Of a DNA stretch of 64,000 nt, positions 11,492 to 24,052 are shown in pieces (position 1 is the stretch's first letter; every line of letters starts with the position of its first letter). This DNA is from Auricularia sp. M13 (Eukaryota; Basidiomycota; Agaricomycetes; Auriculariales; Auriculariaceae): contig CM073193.1 of NCBI GenBank assembly GCA_037042915.1, positions 2,976,001-3,040,000 of the forward strand, written 5' to 3'. The notes under the pieces are model-generated. The model was given only the letters and a program-made list of their open reading frames with translations, was not told the origin of the DNA and made no database searches. A program made the position numbers and the translations under genes.

Positions 11492-14180
11492 TCATGAGGA
11501 GAACGCGTCAAAAAGAGTCTTGTAGGACGAGTTTGTTCGTGACATTAATTCTTCGTGGGTGCCAAAGTCCGTGATAGTCTGGACAAGCGTCAGCATCTTT
11601 CCAAATCGAATGTACCATGACTTACGCCATTCTCGAACATGGCCACTTTCTTCGCGTGACGTACCGTGGAAAGACGGTGAGTAATATCTGCAGGGATTGA
11701 GTACGACAAGCAGGACATGGTCACGGGCGGCACGTACAAATGACAGTCATTTTTCGTGTTCCGTTCGGCGAACGGGACACTGCGTCGATACGCTCGAATC
11801 TGGCGAGAAAATGAGAACAAAAGCATGTCGGAAAGTGGCGCCCATACAGTTCACGTTGCGCCCGTGCATCCAATGCAGAGGAGGCTTCGTCGAGAAGGAG
11901 AAGGTCGGCGTTTCCTGCCCTCATGAGAGCACGCGCTATTGCAACCCGCTGCCACTGACACGTCGCGTCAGCAATAGACGAGACGAACGACGTAGCGATG
12001 ACTCACTTCGCCTCCAGAGAGCGCTCTACGCCCAGTGTACTCGCACTTGCCATTTGCTTGCGGGTGATGAAGGTCGAAAGCAGAAAAGTCGAGCTTTGTA
12101 TCGATGCCCTCCGGGCAGGTATCGACGATATTCCCCGCGCCTGCGCTGTATAGAGCGTTGGAGATATCTTCGGTGGAATTCAAGAGCTCGACACAACCGA
12201 AACCCGTATTCTCGCGGAGGGTGGAATTTGAAAACCTGGCAAAATTTTGGAACAAGGCCGTTGAGCGGGCATGCAGCTCGGCAGCGCTATAACGCCGTAT
12301 ATCGACGCCATTGATAAGCAGTTCACCCTCGCCAAAATCCAGGAGACGCAGTAACAGGCTCGCAAAAGTTGTTTTGCCTGTCATCTTGTTCAGTATAATC
12401 AGTCGCTAAGACACGGCTTCAGGGCTCACCGCTGCCGTTGTAACCCACGATGGCAAGGGTCTCCCCAGGCTCGACGACAAGATTCACATTTCGTAATGCT
12501 GGTTGCGACTTCCCAGGGTAGCGAAACGTCAAATTCCTGTTGAAGTCTGAATAGCAGCTCTCAAACACGACTCAATGCTTACCTGGCTTCAATCCGCATG
12601 CCGCGATCCCCACTCGAACTCTCTGCGGTGACGTATGGTACTGCTACCTCCGGCCGGGGTTCGAGCTTAGGTCGGATAGTCAAAGCCGCGTGAAACGCCT
12701 GCATGAGGAAGATGCTCTGATATAACATCTCGCACGACCTGGCGAAATGTGACCCGCTCTGAATGAGCGAGCTCATGGCACTGCGCCACACGGTGAATAC
12801 ACCAAGCGAAACGCCCGACAGCTGCGGCGCCAGCGCCACCTAGTCGCAACCAGGAGCTAAGTACCTCGCGATATGCCCAGAATGGAAAGTTGTACGCACG
12901 TTCTGTATCAAGGACACCATTTCAGACGAGCCGCTATGAAAGAGTGACGTCGCGAATGATGCACAGGTGGCAGGATATGTCAGAGATTGCGACCGTAACA
13001 GTTCCCGACGTGCAGATTTCCAGCTACTCAGAATCCAGGGACCCAGTCCGAAGAACAGCACTTCCTGGCGATATACATCGCTGAAAGCCAATGTCCGCAT
13101 GCGCTCTGACTGCTCTGATTGCGAGACTTCATGAGGATTGCAGTCAGCGTGTGGCCAGGATTGAATCGTGCCCAGCCACGAAGTCACGTAGCCCAGTATT
13201 GTTGGCAGGAGCGCAATGAAGAGAATCCAAGGTGTTGTGGAGGTCAGACCCATGTCAGTAATGGACCACATCAGCCATAACTGAGCCGCAACGTCTGCCA
13301 GAGTAGTGAAGACGCCGAGGAAGTCCAAAGGCGACAAAGCGCCAAGACCACCGCCTGAGAAGGAGCGCACGAATAGGTCCGACTCATGCAACAAGTCCCG
13401 TACCTAAATCCGCATGATTTCATCTGAGATAGAGTGTGAATGTACAAGAAAGGTAACACGCACGCTGGTGTCGGAAAGACTTGGCAAGTCCAGCCGTAGC
13501 CGTGTCTGCAGCTGAAGCGATTCGATCCGGAGCGTGACGTTCTGGCGGATGTTCGTTTCTTTCTCGCTCCTAGTACGCCGGAAATGAACGGCAGAAGGGG
13601 ACCGGGGTAGAGGACGCTCACATGAGGATTTCGAAAGCCTTTTCCAATAGGACGCGAAGTACCTCCGTGACAAGCAGACGGCCGAGGTGGACCCAGCTTC
13701 CTTTTGGCGTTACAAGCAAGAGTTGCACCTGCACGAAGATTCACGTCTTTGCCACGATCGAAGACACTCCCGTACCTCATCAAGGATGCGTGCTTGAGAA
13801 AAGGTGCGCGACGCAGGCATGAGACCGCGGACGGCGTGCAGGATGGACATGGTAATGGCGTCGGACATGCCGTCGCCCCAGCAGAGCGGTAGGACGTGAG
13901 GAAGCGAGGAATGGAGGATTCGCCACGCGATAGAAATATTTTTGACGTCAAACTTGCGACGAGTACCCGGAGGGGGTATTTCTTGGGCGGCACGCGAGTC
14001 CTGCCACAGCTGCAGGGCGTCGTCGGCTACTGAGGAGCCGGACGGTGGGTGGACTGGCGGTGGAGGAACCGGAGAGCCAGCAGTGATTTCCTTGTGGCGA
14101 CGCTTTCGGCGGAGAGGCATTGAAATCGGGTGCGAGTGCTTCGGGCTGGGATGGATGAAGCAGGCGGTAGTTGCGCGCAT
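11492..14180 (-). CDS. ABC transporter with one membrane domain and one ATPase domain
   Basis: The gene reads leftward from an ATG at 14180 (a second ATG lies about 60 bp downstream) to the stop at 11492, with many short introns. Hydrophobic segments such as FLGVFTTLADVAAQLWLMW, PWILFIALLPTILGYVTSW and VALAPQLSGVSLGVFTVW form the membrane domain. The ATPase domain has Walker A GYNGSGKTT (split by an intron after the second glycine begins), an ALSGGE signature, Walker B LLLLDEASSALD with its D-loop, and the H-loop ITHRLSTVRHAKK. This order, membrane then ATPase with one copy of each, is a half transporter of the ABCB/MsbA style, expected to work as a dimer. The N-terminal 70 residues are Pro/Ser-rich and polar. 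The substrate cannot be read from sequence. Exon borders in the membrane part are approximate. It converges on PHO81 with 119 bp between stops. Confidence 0.82.
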
Positions 14181-14396
14181 GTTGAGGGACCAGGCAGCGG
14201 CATGCGAGAGCAGCGCGCTGAGTATTTATTGCTGTTGCCTGCGTGCCCCAACCGGGGACCTGTGTTGCCATATTGAATATGGCAGCCATTGTGCGTGAAA
14301 TAGCAAGTTGAGACCCGGGCGTGCGGTCGGACTCGGACGTATACGGACAGCCGCCACCGTGACTTGGGCATCAAGCTTCAAGCGTGAGCGGTACAA

Positions 14397-15412
14397 ATGG
14401 CAACGCCTGCAGGCTCGCCGCATGCCCCTGCCACACGCATGGACGAGTATTTTCCCCATACAGATCTGGACGCGCCCGCCACGCACACGCACGATCCGAA
14501 CGGACTCGGCTTCAGGTCGCCCGTGCCTGCCCTCGGGACCCCCATCCCTGACCAGCATGGCCTCGGATGGCCAGGTATGCTCACGCCACGCCATGCTGTG
14601 GCCCAGGATGCTCATAAAACACGTCATTTGCGCAGCAAAATCCACAATTTTGAGACTGAACCAGACGCCGGAAGAACGTGCCGCACGCGAGGCAAAGCTC
14701 GCTGGCGCCGTCCGAACCCTGCTCGAGGGCATTGGCGAGGATCCGGACCGCGAGGGTCTTGTCCGCACGCCCGAACGATATGCACAGGCCCTTCTCTGGA
14801 TGACAAGAGGATACGAAGAGCGGCTGTCCGGTGCCTTCGTCTTCTTCCCCACACAGGGCCCCGTGCTAATCGTGTCCGCCCTGCAGAGGTCATCAACGGC
14901 GCAATCTTTGCAGAAGACCACGACGAGCTCGTCATCGTCCGCGACATCGACATTTCCAGTCTGTGCGAGCACCATTTGGTCCCTTTCACAGGCAAGGTAG
15001 ACCGTGTGCCACCATACACGCGATGTCCGTGCTCTTACTGCGTGTCCAGGTGTCAATTGGCTACATTCCAAACAAGCTTGTAATTGGGATCTCGAAGCTG
15101 GCGCGCATCGCAGAAACCTTTAGTCGCCGGCTGCAGGTACAGGAACGTCTGACCAAACAGATTGCCATTGCTGTCGAGGAGGCAATAAAGCCTCGCGGCG
15201 TCGCAGTGGTGATGGAAGCAACGTATGTCGATCCTGCCTGCCCCTCCGCGCGTTCTGACGCCCGCAGACACATGTGCATGACTATGCGCGGCGTGCAGAA
15301 ACCGGGTGCAACAACTGTAACATCCACAATGCGAGGCTGCTTCCGCACTCAGCAGAAAACGCGCGAAGAGTTCCTGACGTTGATTCGAAGCCCATCTGTA
15401 ACGACGCGATAG
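14397..15412 (+). CDS. GTP cyclohydrolase I
   Basis: Five exons (14397-14574, 14636-14830, 14887-14996, 15050-15222, 15268-15412) give 266 residues. A divergent Pro/His-rich N-terminal extension of about 60 residues precedes the catalytic domain. That domain shows [29 protein letters not shown], the zinc-binding [42 protein letters not shown], and the final [18 protein letters not shown], which holds the third zinc cysteine region. The enzyme turns GTP into 7,8-dihydroneopterin triphosphate, the first step toward folate in fungi. The yeast equivalent is FOL2. All expected active-site motifs are present and the exon sum is in frame. It is divergent from the ABC transporter (216 bp apart) and convergent with THO2. 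Confidence 0.96.
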
Positions 15413-15630
15413 ATAGCTCCCTAGCGCGGTTCAACCCCGCGCGCCACACTTGGATACTTGCACATCTCGTCCGTGACTCAACTTCACTGCTGACTTATTC
15501 ACCCTCCGTATCGCATTTCTCGAGTTCCCAAAGCAATGTGTAGCATTATCGGGAATGTCTCGTCGTCGCGTACATACTATACAGGCACAGATAATTCACA
15601 AAAGTCCAGCTCAGAAATTCGAGGCAGTGA

Positions 15631-18600
15631 TCAATGCTGTTTGTCCAACTGCGAAGCGTCCACGGGATATCGTTGGCGTTGGATCTTCATGCGTTTAGAT
15701 GGCTGCATCAAAGGTCAAACCAAAGGGAGAGAAGACAAGAAATGCAAGACATACAGGATTCCCACTCTCTGAGTCGAGCTCGCCGCGACTGGCACTCCCG
15801 CGATCTACTTTTCGTGTCAGTCGGTCAACTCCAGACTGAAAGCAAACGGTCATACTTCTCTTCCGACTCTCAGCAGGTGAATCGTCCTTGGTCGGAGTGT
15901 TGTTGCGGTCTGGCGTTGAAGGTGCTCCGAATCCGCCAAGTCGATCCTTCAAGCTGGTAGGTACCGGTGCAGGTGCCGGGCCAGTCTGCTGAGTCGATGC
16001 AGGCGACGCCTGAACGGCTGGCCCAGTTGGAGGGGGCCGGTCGTTGCCACGGCTGACTTCTGCTGGGCGAGACGTCGATGCAGGCGGAGCATCTGTCCGA
16101 TTCGCTCTAGGCGCTTCCTGAGTGGCCATGGCACGAGGGCCGGAAGGAGGGACCACGGCAGGTTTCGCTCCACCACTAGAAGAGCTTTCCGAAGGCCGTG
16201 TCGCTTTCTCAACGGGCTACAAGGGTTGAGCATGACCATGACAACGCAAGAATTGCAGCCGTGCTGACCTTTTCGGAAGCCTCAGCAGTGCGACTCTCAC
16301 GATCACGTTCTCCATCCTCGCGGCTATCACGGTCTTTCCGATGCCCTCTCTTGTCCGACGAGTCGCGGCGATCACGGTCTTTGTCCTTCTCGCTTCGGTC
16401 TTTGTCTCGGCGATGGCGTGAGCGTTCGTCGCGATGTCCGCTACTACCATCCTTGTCGTGCCGTGAAGAACCGCTGCTCCGCTTGCTGGAACGCTCCGTG
16501 GGCTGCTTGATAGTAAATGAGACACAGTCCGGGCCGCAGAAACAAGTCGCACTAACCTCATCATCAGCATGTCTCCGTCTTTTCCCGAGAATATCATCCT
16601 GAGGAGGAAGTGAACTCGGAGGGCGACGAGACGATTCGCCTCGGGCATCGTCTTCGGGCCGCGATGTCGTCGACGGACGCTGCTCACGACCCGAGTGGTC
16701 ACGATCCCTGGATTCATGCGGATGATGCCTTTCGCGGTCTCGCGCCCTATCATCGCTGCCTCTATCGTCGTCCCTGCCTCTGCTCGGAGCTGTACGATCA
16801 CGTGACTCGCGCGAATCCCGGTTATCGTGAGTGCCATCACGCCCGTGAGGTGCAGGTTTGACTGGGGCGTCAGGATGGGGGCGGCCGCGCTCCACGTCAC
16901 GGCTGCGATCATCTGGTCGTATTCCATTAGCATCGGTTCCGGCATTGCGCCCAGAGGCATGCGCTGGAGACGGGCGACGAGAGGAAGGACTATGTGGACG
17001 ACTGGACGCCGAACCACGATTAGCCATCCGTGAGTCCGAGCGATCGCGCTCATCTCGCCCAGCACGAGAACGCATGTCCTGAGCTGCCACTGTAGAACTG
17101 GGTGCAATTGGAGGAGGCATGACCTGGCCTGACGCTTTCGTATGATCGTCGGACTGTCGCTGACCCCGAGGAGACAGTGGTGGTTCGTTTCGGTGACCAG
17201 GTTGCGAGGAGGTTGGTTGCCGAAGTGGACTTGGGGGCTGGCGTTGAGGAGTCGGCTGAGCCCCGGCTTGTGGAGGCCGAGGGCTTTGATCAGGCTTGGC
17301 GGGAATACTTTGAGCGCCAGATGGACGAGTAGGCAGAGGAGCGGCAGCTGCATTCCTAGCCGGAATGTCCGATTTCTTGTCTTCGCGCCTCCCAGTCGGT
17401 GCGGACTCTGGCTTCGGACTACTGTCGGTACCACTGCGCACGACGCGCTTCACGACCTCAGGACGCGGAATACTGCATGCTACATGAGTAAAGCAGGATC
17501 TTGGAGGTCGCGAAAGCTCGCCTATCAATGATGGAAGGTGTGCCACCAGATTTGGACTCAGCAGGAGCTGCCTGTGTAACAGGGGGAGGTGCGGGTTGTT
17601 GAGAGCGCGGCGCTGCAGGCGGGGCGCCTCGCTGGGGCGTTTGTGACGCAGCGATAGATGTGGAAGTACCGTTCGCTGGAGCAGGTCGAGATTTCGTCTC
17701 AGCTAGTTTCTGAGCGGGTGTGAGGCCGGTGGTTATGCAGTAGGACAACTTGAGTTCGTACCCATAGCGCCTGATCCTTCAGAAGATGCTGCAGGTATCT
17801 GAGAAAACTCGTGAGCTGACTAGCTTTGCATAGGTGAGTAGCATTACGTTTGCGCAAGAATCTTGAGATCTTCGCGCTTCTCGGTCTCCAAATTCTTCTT
17901 GACACAGTTGTGAATCGCTTCTCCCGTTGCGTTCGACACGTCGAGGCGCGGAAAGACAGGGAGTACCTGGTTGAGGATGACGATGGCGTTGTAGACCTGC
18001 ATGTATTCCCCGCTATCGATGCATGCAACCAAGCACTGCACATTGTAAGAATATATTCAAGGCAAATGGGCTGAGGAACCCACCGCGCAAAGCTTGGAAT
18101 GCCATTTCCTAAGCAGCTTCTTCAACTGTTCCTTGCCCATGACATCGCCCGCGGCCAAATTCTGCTTTGAGGTCCAGGACATTTGGAAGCCGGGTAAGAG
18201 TGACGTGGTGCCCTTGACAGTCTCCTCGAGAAACTTGCTATCAGATCCCATCCAGGTTCGGAGATCCTGAAGAATGTTACGAAGGAAACGTCCTAATTAT
18301 CGTGCTCAGTCACAACAGTTGAAGGGAAAGACGAAGCATACCGAGGTTGCGGCCCTCATTATCAGTGCAAGAGAAAACCAGGGAGCCAATGCCGTCGTTG
18401 AATAACTATCAATCGATGAGTCTCACACAATGGATTGAACAACGTAGGTGATATCCCCACCACCGTACCTTGTCGTATATCCGCAGCGTATGAAAGCAAG
18501 GCGTGCCGAGTAGGTGTAGTGTCTTGATGAAGTGTGCGCAATAATCTGCGTCCATCGGGGATATCAGACAGCGAGGCATGATGCAATGCTGCAAGATTTG

Positions 18601-21600
18601 CAAGACAAGCTCAGGTGTGCGATCAGACGCTACGGTAGTCACTACCAACTTTCCGACGCGTCGCGACACAAAGAAAATGAGCATACCATTAGGGAACCAA
18701 TGCATTTTCTCGCGCGCCAGCCGTTTCAACGTGAACTCGCGGTTTGAAGCCATCGTCGCGTATTCCTTTGCGAGAGCGTCGCTTGACGCAGCGATACGAT
18801 CCTTCCGGACCTTGAGCTCACGAACACGAGCGCTCTTCGTTGCCGGGTCATTGATCGCGTCGGACGTTTGCTTCAGCAATGTTCGGTGCCGGTTCCGCTC
18901 TTCGTCATAGCGCTTCCCGGGCGGGTTGAGGTCGTACAAGGTCATCTGCCAGAATGTGACAAAGAACGGAGCGCTGCGCGATTCGGTCAGCGGTTGTTTG
19001 GGAATGTGAAGAGCGCGCACCCCATGAGCGCGGAGACCTGCGGTCCCAAGACATCTTTTGCATCCTTGATAACGGGCTCCAACAAAGGTAGCCACGGGGA
19101 AGGCTGCGCAATATGGTTAGGTCTGCACCCCAACTTGTAAAAGCACCCAGCATACCTCGGCATCCCCACCCGAGGGCTCTGCCGTGCCAGCGGTGGCGGC
19201 GGGCTTCTCCTCCTTGACCTTCTCCGCTTTGTCTCCATTGGTTGCGGGAAGTACTTTCGCATCTGAAGCACCAACAGCGGCAGGTTCACGTTTCGCGGCC
19301 AGTGCTGCCTTCAGACGACGCTCAGCCTCTTCCGCTGACTCCTTCGCGTCTGCCGACTTGGACGCCGTAATGTGTGCCTTTGGAGAATTAGCGTTTCGCC
19401 GTCGTGCCGTTATGAATTCAGACACGTACCACGATGTCTTGATGCAGCTTTGGACGATATATCTGCATCGCAGTGTACGGGTCAACCCCGTACTTGCCGC
19501 AAAGCTCGCCGAGCGTAGGCAATAGCATTGAGTATGCTGCGGGTGCGAGGCCGGTGGATAGACATTCAACCAGAAGGAAGTGCACCTGTTGAACAGAGTC
19601 GTACAAGGTGCTGAGCGCCTTGAGATGCTGGACTTGGTTCATGGTGAAGACGCAGGTATTTCTCTGCCGTGCAGTCAACACAAGCAGGGCCTTCGCTAGT
19701 CCCTGAGAGCTAAGCCCCTGGATCAGCCTCTCAGTCGCACGTCCTTGGAGATGTGATTTCTCGAGAAGGACACCGCGAGTTTCAGACGCGACTGCCTCGA
19801 TGCGAAGAATAGGCCCGCCGCTCAGCGCCATTATCTGTTGGTCAGACAGGTTTTCTGGCGGCTGCATGCCCGTCATTTTGGATATCAGCTCGCGGAGGAC
19901 GATAATCTCCTGGACTTGGTCTTCCCGCAACCGATTGACAACGTAGCGCAGGATAAGTGACGAGTCGACCTGATTATATCGGCGGCATAGTGAGCCGGTG
20001 AACGACGAAAGACCTGCTAATGTTGGCATGGTGATAGTAGCAGGCACGAAGGACTGCACGCACTTTGCAACCACTGGGAAGTAGACGTGCCGTCCTCCTT
20101 CAAACGCTGTTTGTCTGGATCGGCGAAGACCTCAAGAACGGTGTAGAGCAGTACGTCGAACGGCATCAAGGCACAGAACTTCAAGCTCTCCACGACAACC
20201 TCCGCCATATTGTCGTACGACTGCACCTGGTTGACCATGTGCGCGAACAAGATGCACGGATTGGAGTGGGCGAGCTTGGCGACGTTGCGGTTCAGCGTCA
20301 TGACCGTCTTGGTCGACAGACGGCGCATGATGGCTTTGGCTTCACGTTCCGCTTCGACTCTGCGCACACGCATCTCGGGGTACGCCTTGTACATCTGCGT
20401 TGCCCATTCGCCGTAGAGGCTCCAGCGGGTCGCTGCATCGACCGAGCGAAGAATTGGCCATATCTCCGCAGAAATCGTGGTGTTGTTGTTCAACAACGAC
20501 ATGCCAGGCAGCAAATAGAGTCGACAGATCTGAATCCAAAGGTCGACGGTCTGTGCGTGCGCATTCTACACGGCGATGAGCTCTGATGACATCGCGCATG
20601 CAGCGGAAAACATACCGTAGCGCCTATCTGAGTTTTTCCGACCCGACAGAGCTTGGTCATGAACTCCGTATCACGGTAGATTTGAACACCAATAAATCGT
20701 AGGATAGGCTCCAGCACGTCCTTTACGTCCGAGGCCTTGGTGCATACGGGCACCCAGTCCTTCCACGCAGGATAGAAGAACACAAATTCGTGCAGCGCGG
20801 TGCTGGGCGGCGTTGGAGCCCACGTTGTAAGAACCGGCTTCTTCGCCGGAGCAGGAACAAGCCCTGCAGTCGGTGAATACTTTGCCTTCGTCCCCATGAC
20901 CGCCGCGTGATACCTCGCGTGGCGAGAGACGCCGGACTGGTATAGTGGGTTGAGGGAGTAGTGCGCGATGCGAATGAGCGGTTCCGCGATCTCGGATGAG
21001 GCAGAGACAAGCCATGGAGCATGCGACAGCATCTTGAACGCGGGCTCCAGAGCGCCGACAGTAAGCAACGCTTGTAAGAGTCTGACACGCTGGTTTGGTT
21101 GCTCGGTCGGGACAGTCTTCTTCTCGCTATCGGCGTCTTGGTCCTTTTTGGCATCAGTGTTCGTGCGCGGTTTCGAGATGACCTCGTCGGCAAGTGGTGC
21201 AGCCAGTGCAAGGGCGCTGGCACGGGCGTTGCTAATCTTGTCCAAGATCAATTTGTCGAATTTCTGGCGGTCATGCTGCAGCTCGACATCGTCAGGTAGC
21301 AGCTGAAAACGATAAGAATCTTATTTCCAGTACCAGTTCGGAACGCACATGGGGCAGTAGATCTTCGAGCGTTATGATCCGCTCCCGAATAAGCATTGCG
21401 GCAAGTAAAGAAAGCGCCTTTGGGACCTCCTTGTTGTTTGACTACACCGGCTTGAGAATGGTTTGAATGCTTTGCACGCGGACGTACCGAATAGTAAGCA
21501 AACTTGAAGCCCATGATTTGTGCGCAATCCGACGCTTGCGACTTCTTCTCGCCGTCGACTTCCATTGCATCGTCGTCGACAGGAGCTAACCCCTCCGCAA

Positions 21601-22794
21601 CACGTAAAACGTTGTCAAACGAAAGCCCACTGTACTTGCTAACTTCCGGGTCGACGTTCATGGCAGACGCGTCTGCCGAATGCGCATGCTTGCGTTGTTC
21701 TCCTCCCCAAGGGGAGCAGCGCAGTAAAGCCAGGAAGAAAGTGTAGTGCGAAACGAGGTTCTGGGAGAAGACATCGAGGATGATGTCGAGTACCCTGTTC
21801 GGGTCGAGGTCGAAATATCCGATGAGGCTGACAATCTTGTCCCAGGTTTCGCTCGCTCGAGCATCGGTCTGTTCAGCCGTTTCTGTCGGAAGAGCATCCA
21901 GCCCATGCGGTGGACCGATCGACGCAATGATCTCAACCGTGAGTTTCGTGTAACCTTCAGATTGTTCGCGCAAAAGGTTGAACTTGTTCTGGCGATAGCT
22001 TCATGTAGGTCAATAACCTGGATGTGCGGGACAGCAAAACACGTACAAGAGACGCGTCTTCGTCTGCACTTCCTTCTTCTCGACCAATTGCCTATTGGGC
22101 AAGGCGCCAACGAGAACAAGAAGGCCGAAGTCGAGTCGAGCCCGGCACATTGCCAACGGAAGGACATTGTGTTGCTTCAGAATAGTAAGGCATTCATCCG
22201 GTATGTGCAATGATTGAATTCGGGCGCACAATGAGTTGCTGGATGACGGCGGCGAGAGCGGCACGGTCTGCGTCTCCTTTGGCGTGCTTAGCTTTGGCCG
22301 TGGCGAGCCGGTCCGAGCTGGCGTCGCCGTTCATTTCGACATCCTGATCCTTCTGCTGTTGTTGTTGGTGGGCGCGCTCAATGGCTACTGCGCTCGTAAT
22401 GAGATCTTCAATCTCAACGTCGACGGCCCAAGCGACGTCAATGAGTATTTCTAAGATTGCGTTGCGTGTGGCTGCGTCCGGCGCGTGGTCCGTGGAGCTT
22501 GAAGGCAGGCCATCGAGCAGCTTGCGGCAAAACTGGGCAAGCAAAGGTGCGCTCAGCGGAGACGGGCATGTCGAGGGGAGTGTATGGAAGAGGAGTGCGT
22601 GAAATGCCTCGTAAAGCACGGCCGACGAGCTAGCTGCTGTCGCGCTCCGGACATGTGGAAGGAGCACGCCCAGCCTACGGCAACAGATCAGCTTCCATCC
22701 TGAGCGCGAAACGGTGATACACGTACAGAGCTTTCTCTCCAGGTCCGTTCCAGGACTTGACGCGAGCTGCAATGTCGAGCATTGCAGACGACAT
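15631..22794 (-). CDS. THO2: THO complex subunit 2 (Tho2/THOC2)
   Basis: This is the largest gene in the window, about 7.2 kb with many short introns. It starts at the ATG at 22794 (MSSAMLDIAARVKSWNGPG). Recognisable blocks are LEILIDVAWAVDVEIEDLI, the PYTFFLAL-like helix VSHYTFFLALLRCSPWG, NKLSDQ-type segments, and near 19500 the THOC2 core CGKYGVDPYTAMQIYRP with a preceding VHFLLVECLSTGLAP. The C-terminal 600 or so residues (below about 17700) are disordered, Pro/Ser/Arg-rich and full of RD, RE and RS dipeptides. The last exons give PSKRMKIQRQRYPVDAS, then the stop at 15631. THO couples transcription to mRNA packaging and export, and Tho2 is its scaffold. The family call is strong. The splice pattern near 15700-15860 is my best guess, because one tempting intron there would be only 20 bp. 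Confidence 0.9.
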
Positions 22795-24052
22795 GGTCCA
22801 GGTACAAGGTCTTACCGGCCGTTGCCGCGTTTATTCCCGAGGTCTTCATCCACCACGTTAACCACAATATCCAGTCCGCTTTTTTTATTGCCCCTCATCT
22901 GAGTCCCAGCGCTCGCTATTGTATAAGCTCTTTCTCAAGTCTTTCCTGCGCTGGCTTGTCACTCTTAGTATCAAATCCCATTCTCTACAAGGGTCTGGTG
23001 GCATCCGACTTCCACTTCAACTGTTCTATGACCATTCTGCGCTATGCTCCTGGCGTATATCATTCCTTTATTGCGACCAGCGTTCTCCGCGGCTCCCAAA
23101 AACGGTTAGCTTGGATACCCAGCTCAGTCATGCCGCATTCGCTACTGCCTGGTCTGCACAGTCGCTACTGCCTGATCTGTACAGCAGAGACACGAACGCG
23201 TTCGTTTCCAAGGCTTGCACAGCTATGGCGCGTCATCACAGAATGAAAGCCGCCATGAACTTTATATCTGACGAAGGTCAGGACAACGAGATTATTTCTT
23301 GGGCATAAAATGTGGCACAAGGACTTGTCTATGCGGTTGAAAAGCTTCATAGCGCAGGCATACTGCATGTTGTAGTTCACATCGTCAACGCGGGCGTAGC
23401 GATACCCCAACTGGCAGAGCAAGACTCTCAGGACGCTTTGCACAGCCTCAGTTATTCCAGCCTGCAACGAGGAAATGTGCTTCTTCGAGCCACAGTACGC
23501 ATCCCATCAGATTTGTATGAAACACGACACGTGTCTGACCGGTTTTGACAATTTTTTCTGAGGAAGTTCGCCGTGCAAGCTGGATGTACATTTCGCCATC
23601 GGATCTCCGAGTTGCACCGGAAGTCCTGACGACGGCGCGGAGCGCCCTTCCAGTAATCGCAAGACCATAATGCCGACTGACACGCCGTAGAGAAGGACTA
23701 CAGGTATATTTTGCGCTTCCATAAATTCTCGACGTTCTTGGAAGTACGTCTTGACTCGTGGGTGCGTCACGGGAAGGTGATTCTGTGCTGCGCGCCCCCA
23801 GATGCAACGCATTTACGACAATGAGTGATAATGAAATTTTGTGGAGGCGGGGTACTCGGGCAATACCTACCGGTATTATACCACTGTGATGGAATCGCAG
23901 CTGCGCAGCAGATAATGATTTTTTACGCAGGAAGCACAGCCGCGTGCATCGGAATCCGCGACAATCAGGTCAAAAAGGGAGGATCCACATCATATTCCAC
24001 TCTATATCTCTCTCTCTAATCCCTTCATCCTTCCCCCCTTCAGGAGACCAGC
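22795..24052. other. 1.26 kb between THO2 and the first glycosidase; one doubtful ORF
   Basis: Divergent promoter space. On the minus strand an ATG at 23812 opens a 101-residue frame with a hydrophobic stretch (NIPVVLLYGVSVGIMVLRLL), and another open frame covers 23165-23467. I do not recognise either, and no convincing splice joins them. An imperfect 23-bp tandem duplication lies near 23139-23184, and a short CT run at 24004-24016 sits just upstream of the glycosidase start. No RNA gene is seen. Confidence 0.5.
23507..23812 (-). CDS. Doubtful hypothetical protein with one membrane-like segment
   Basis: A 101-residue frame starts at a true ATG (23812). It has a basic N-terminus, then YFQERREFMEAQNIPVV running into a roughly 18-residue hydrophobic stretch, then a polar tail. 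It could be the first exon of a longer gene, since a further open frame continues on the same strand down to 23165, but I cannot fix an intron with confidence. No family is recognised. Treat it as unproven. Confidence 0.22.
   Translation of the reverse strand: MRCIWGRAAQNHLPVTHPRVKTYFQERREFMEAQNIPVVLLYGVSVGIMVLRLLEGRSAPSSGLPVQLGDPMAKCTSSLHGELPQKKLSKPVRHVSCFIQI

Noticed and set aside
15840-15862. 20-bp GT-AG intron near the end of THO2
   Set aside because: Too short to be spliced; a longer intron reaching the PSKRMK exon fits better.
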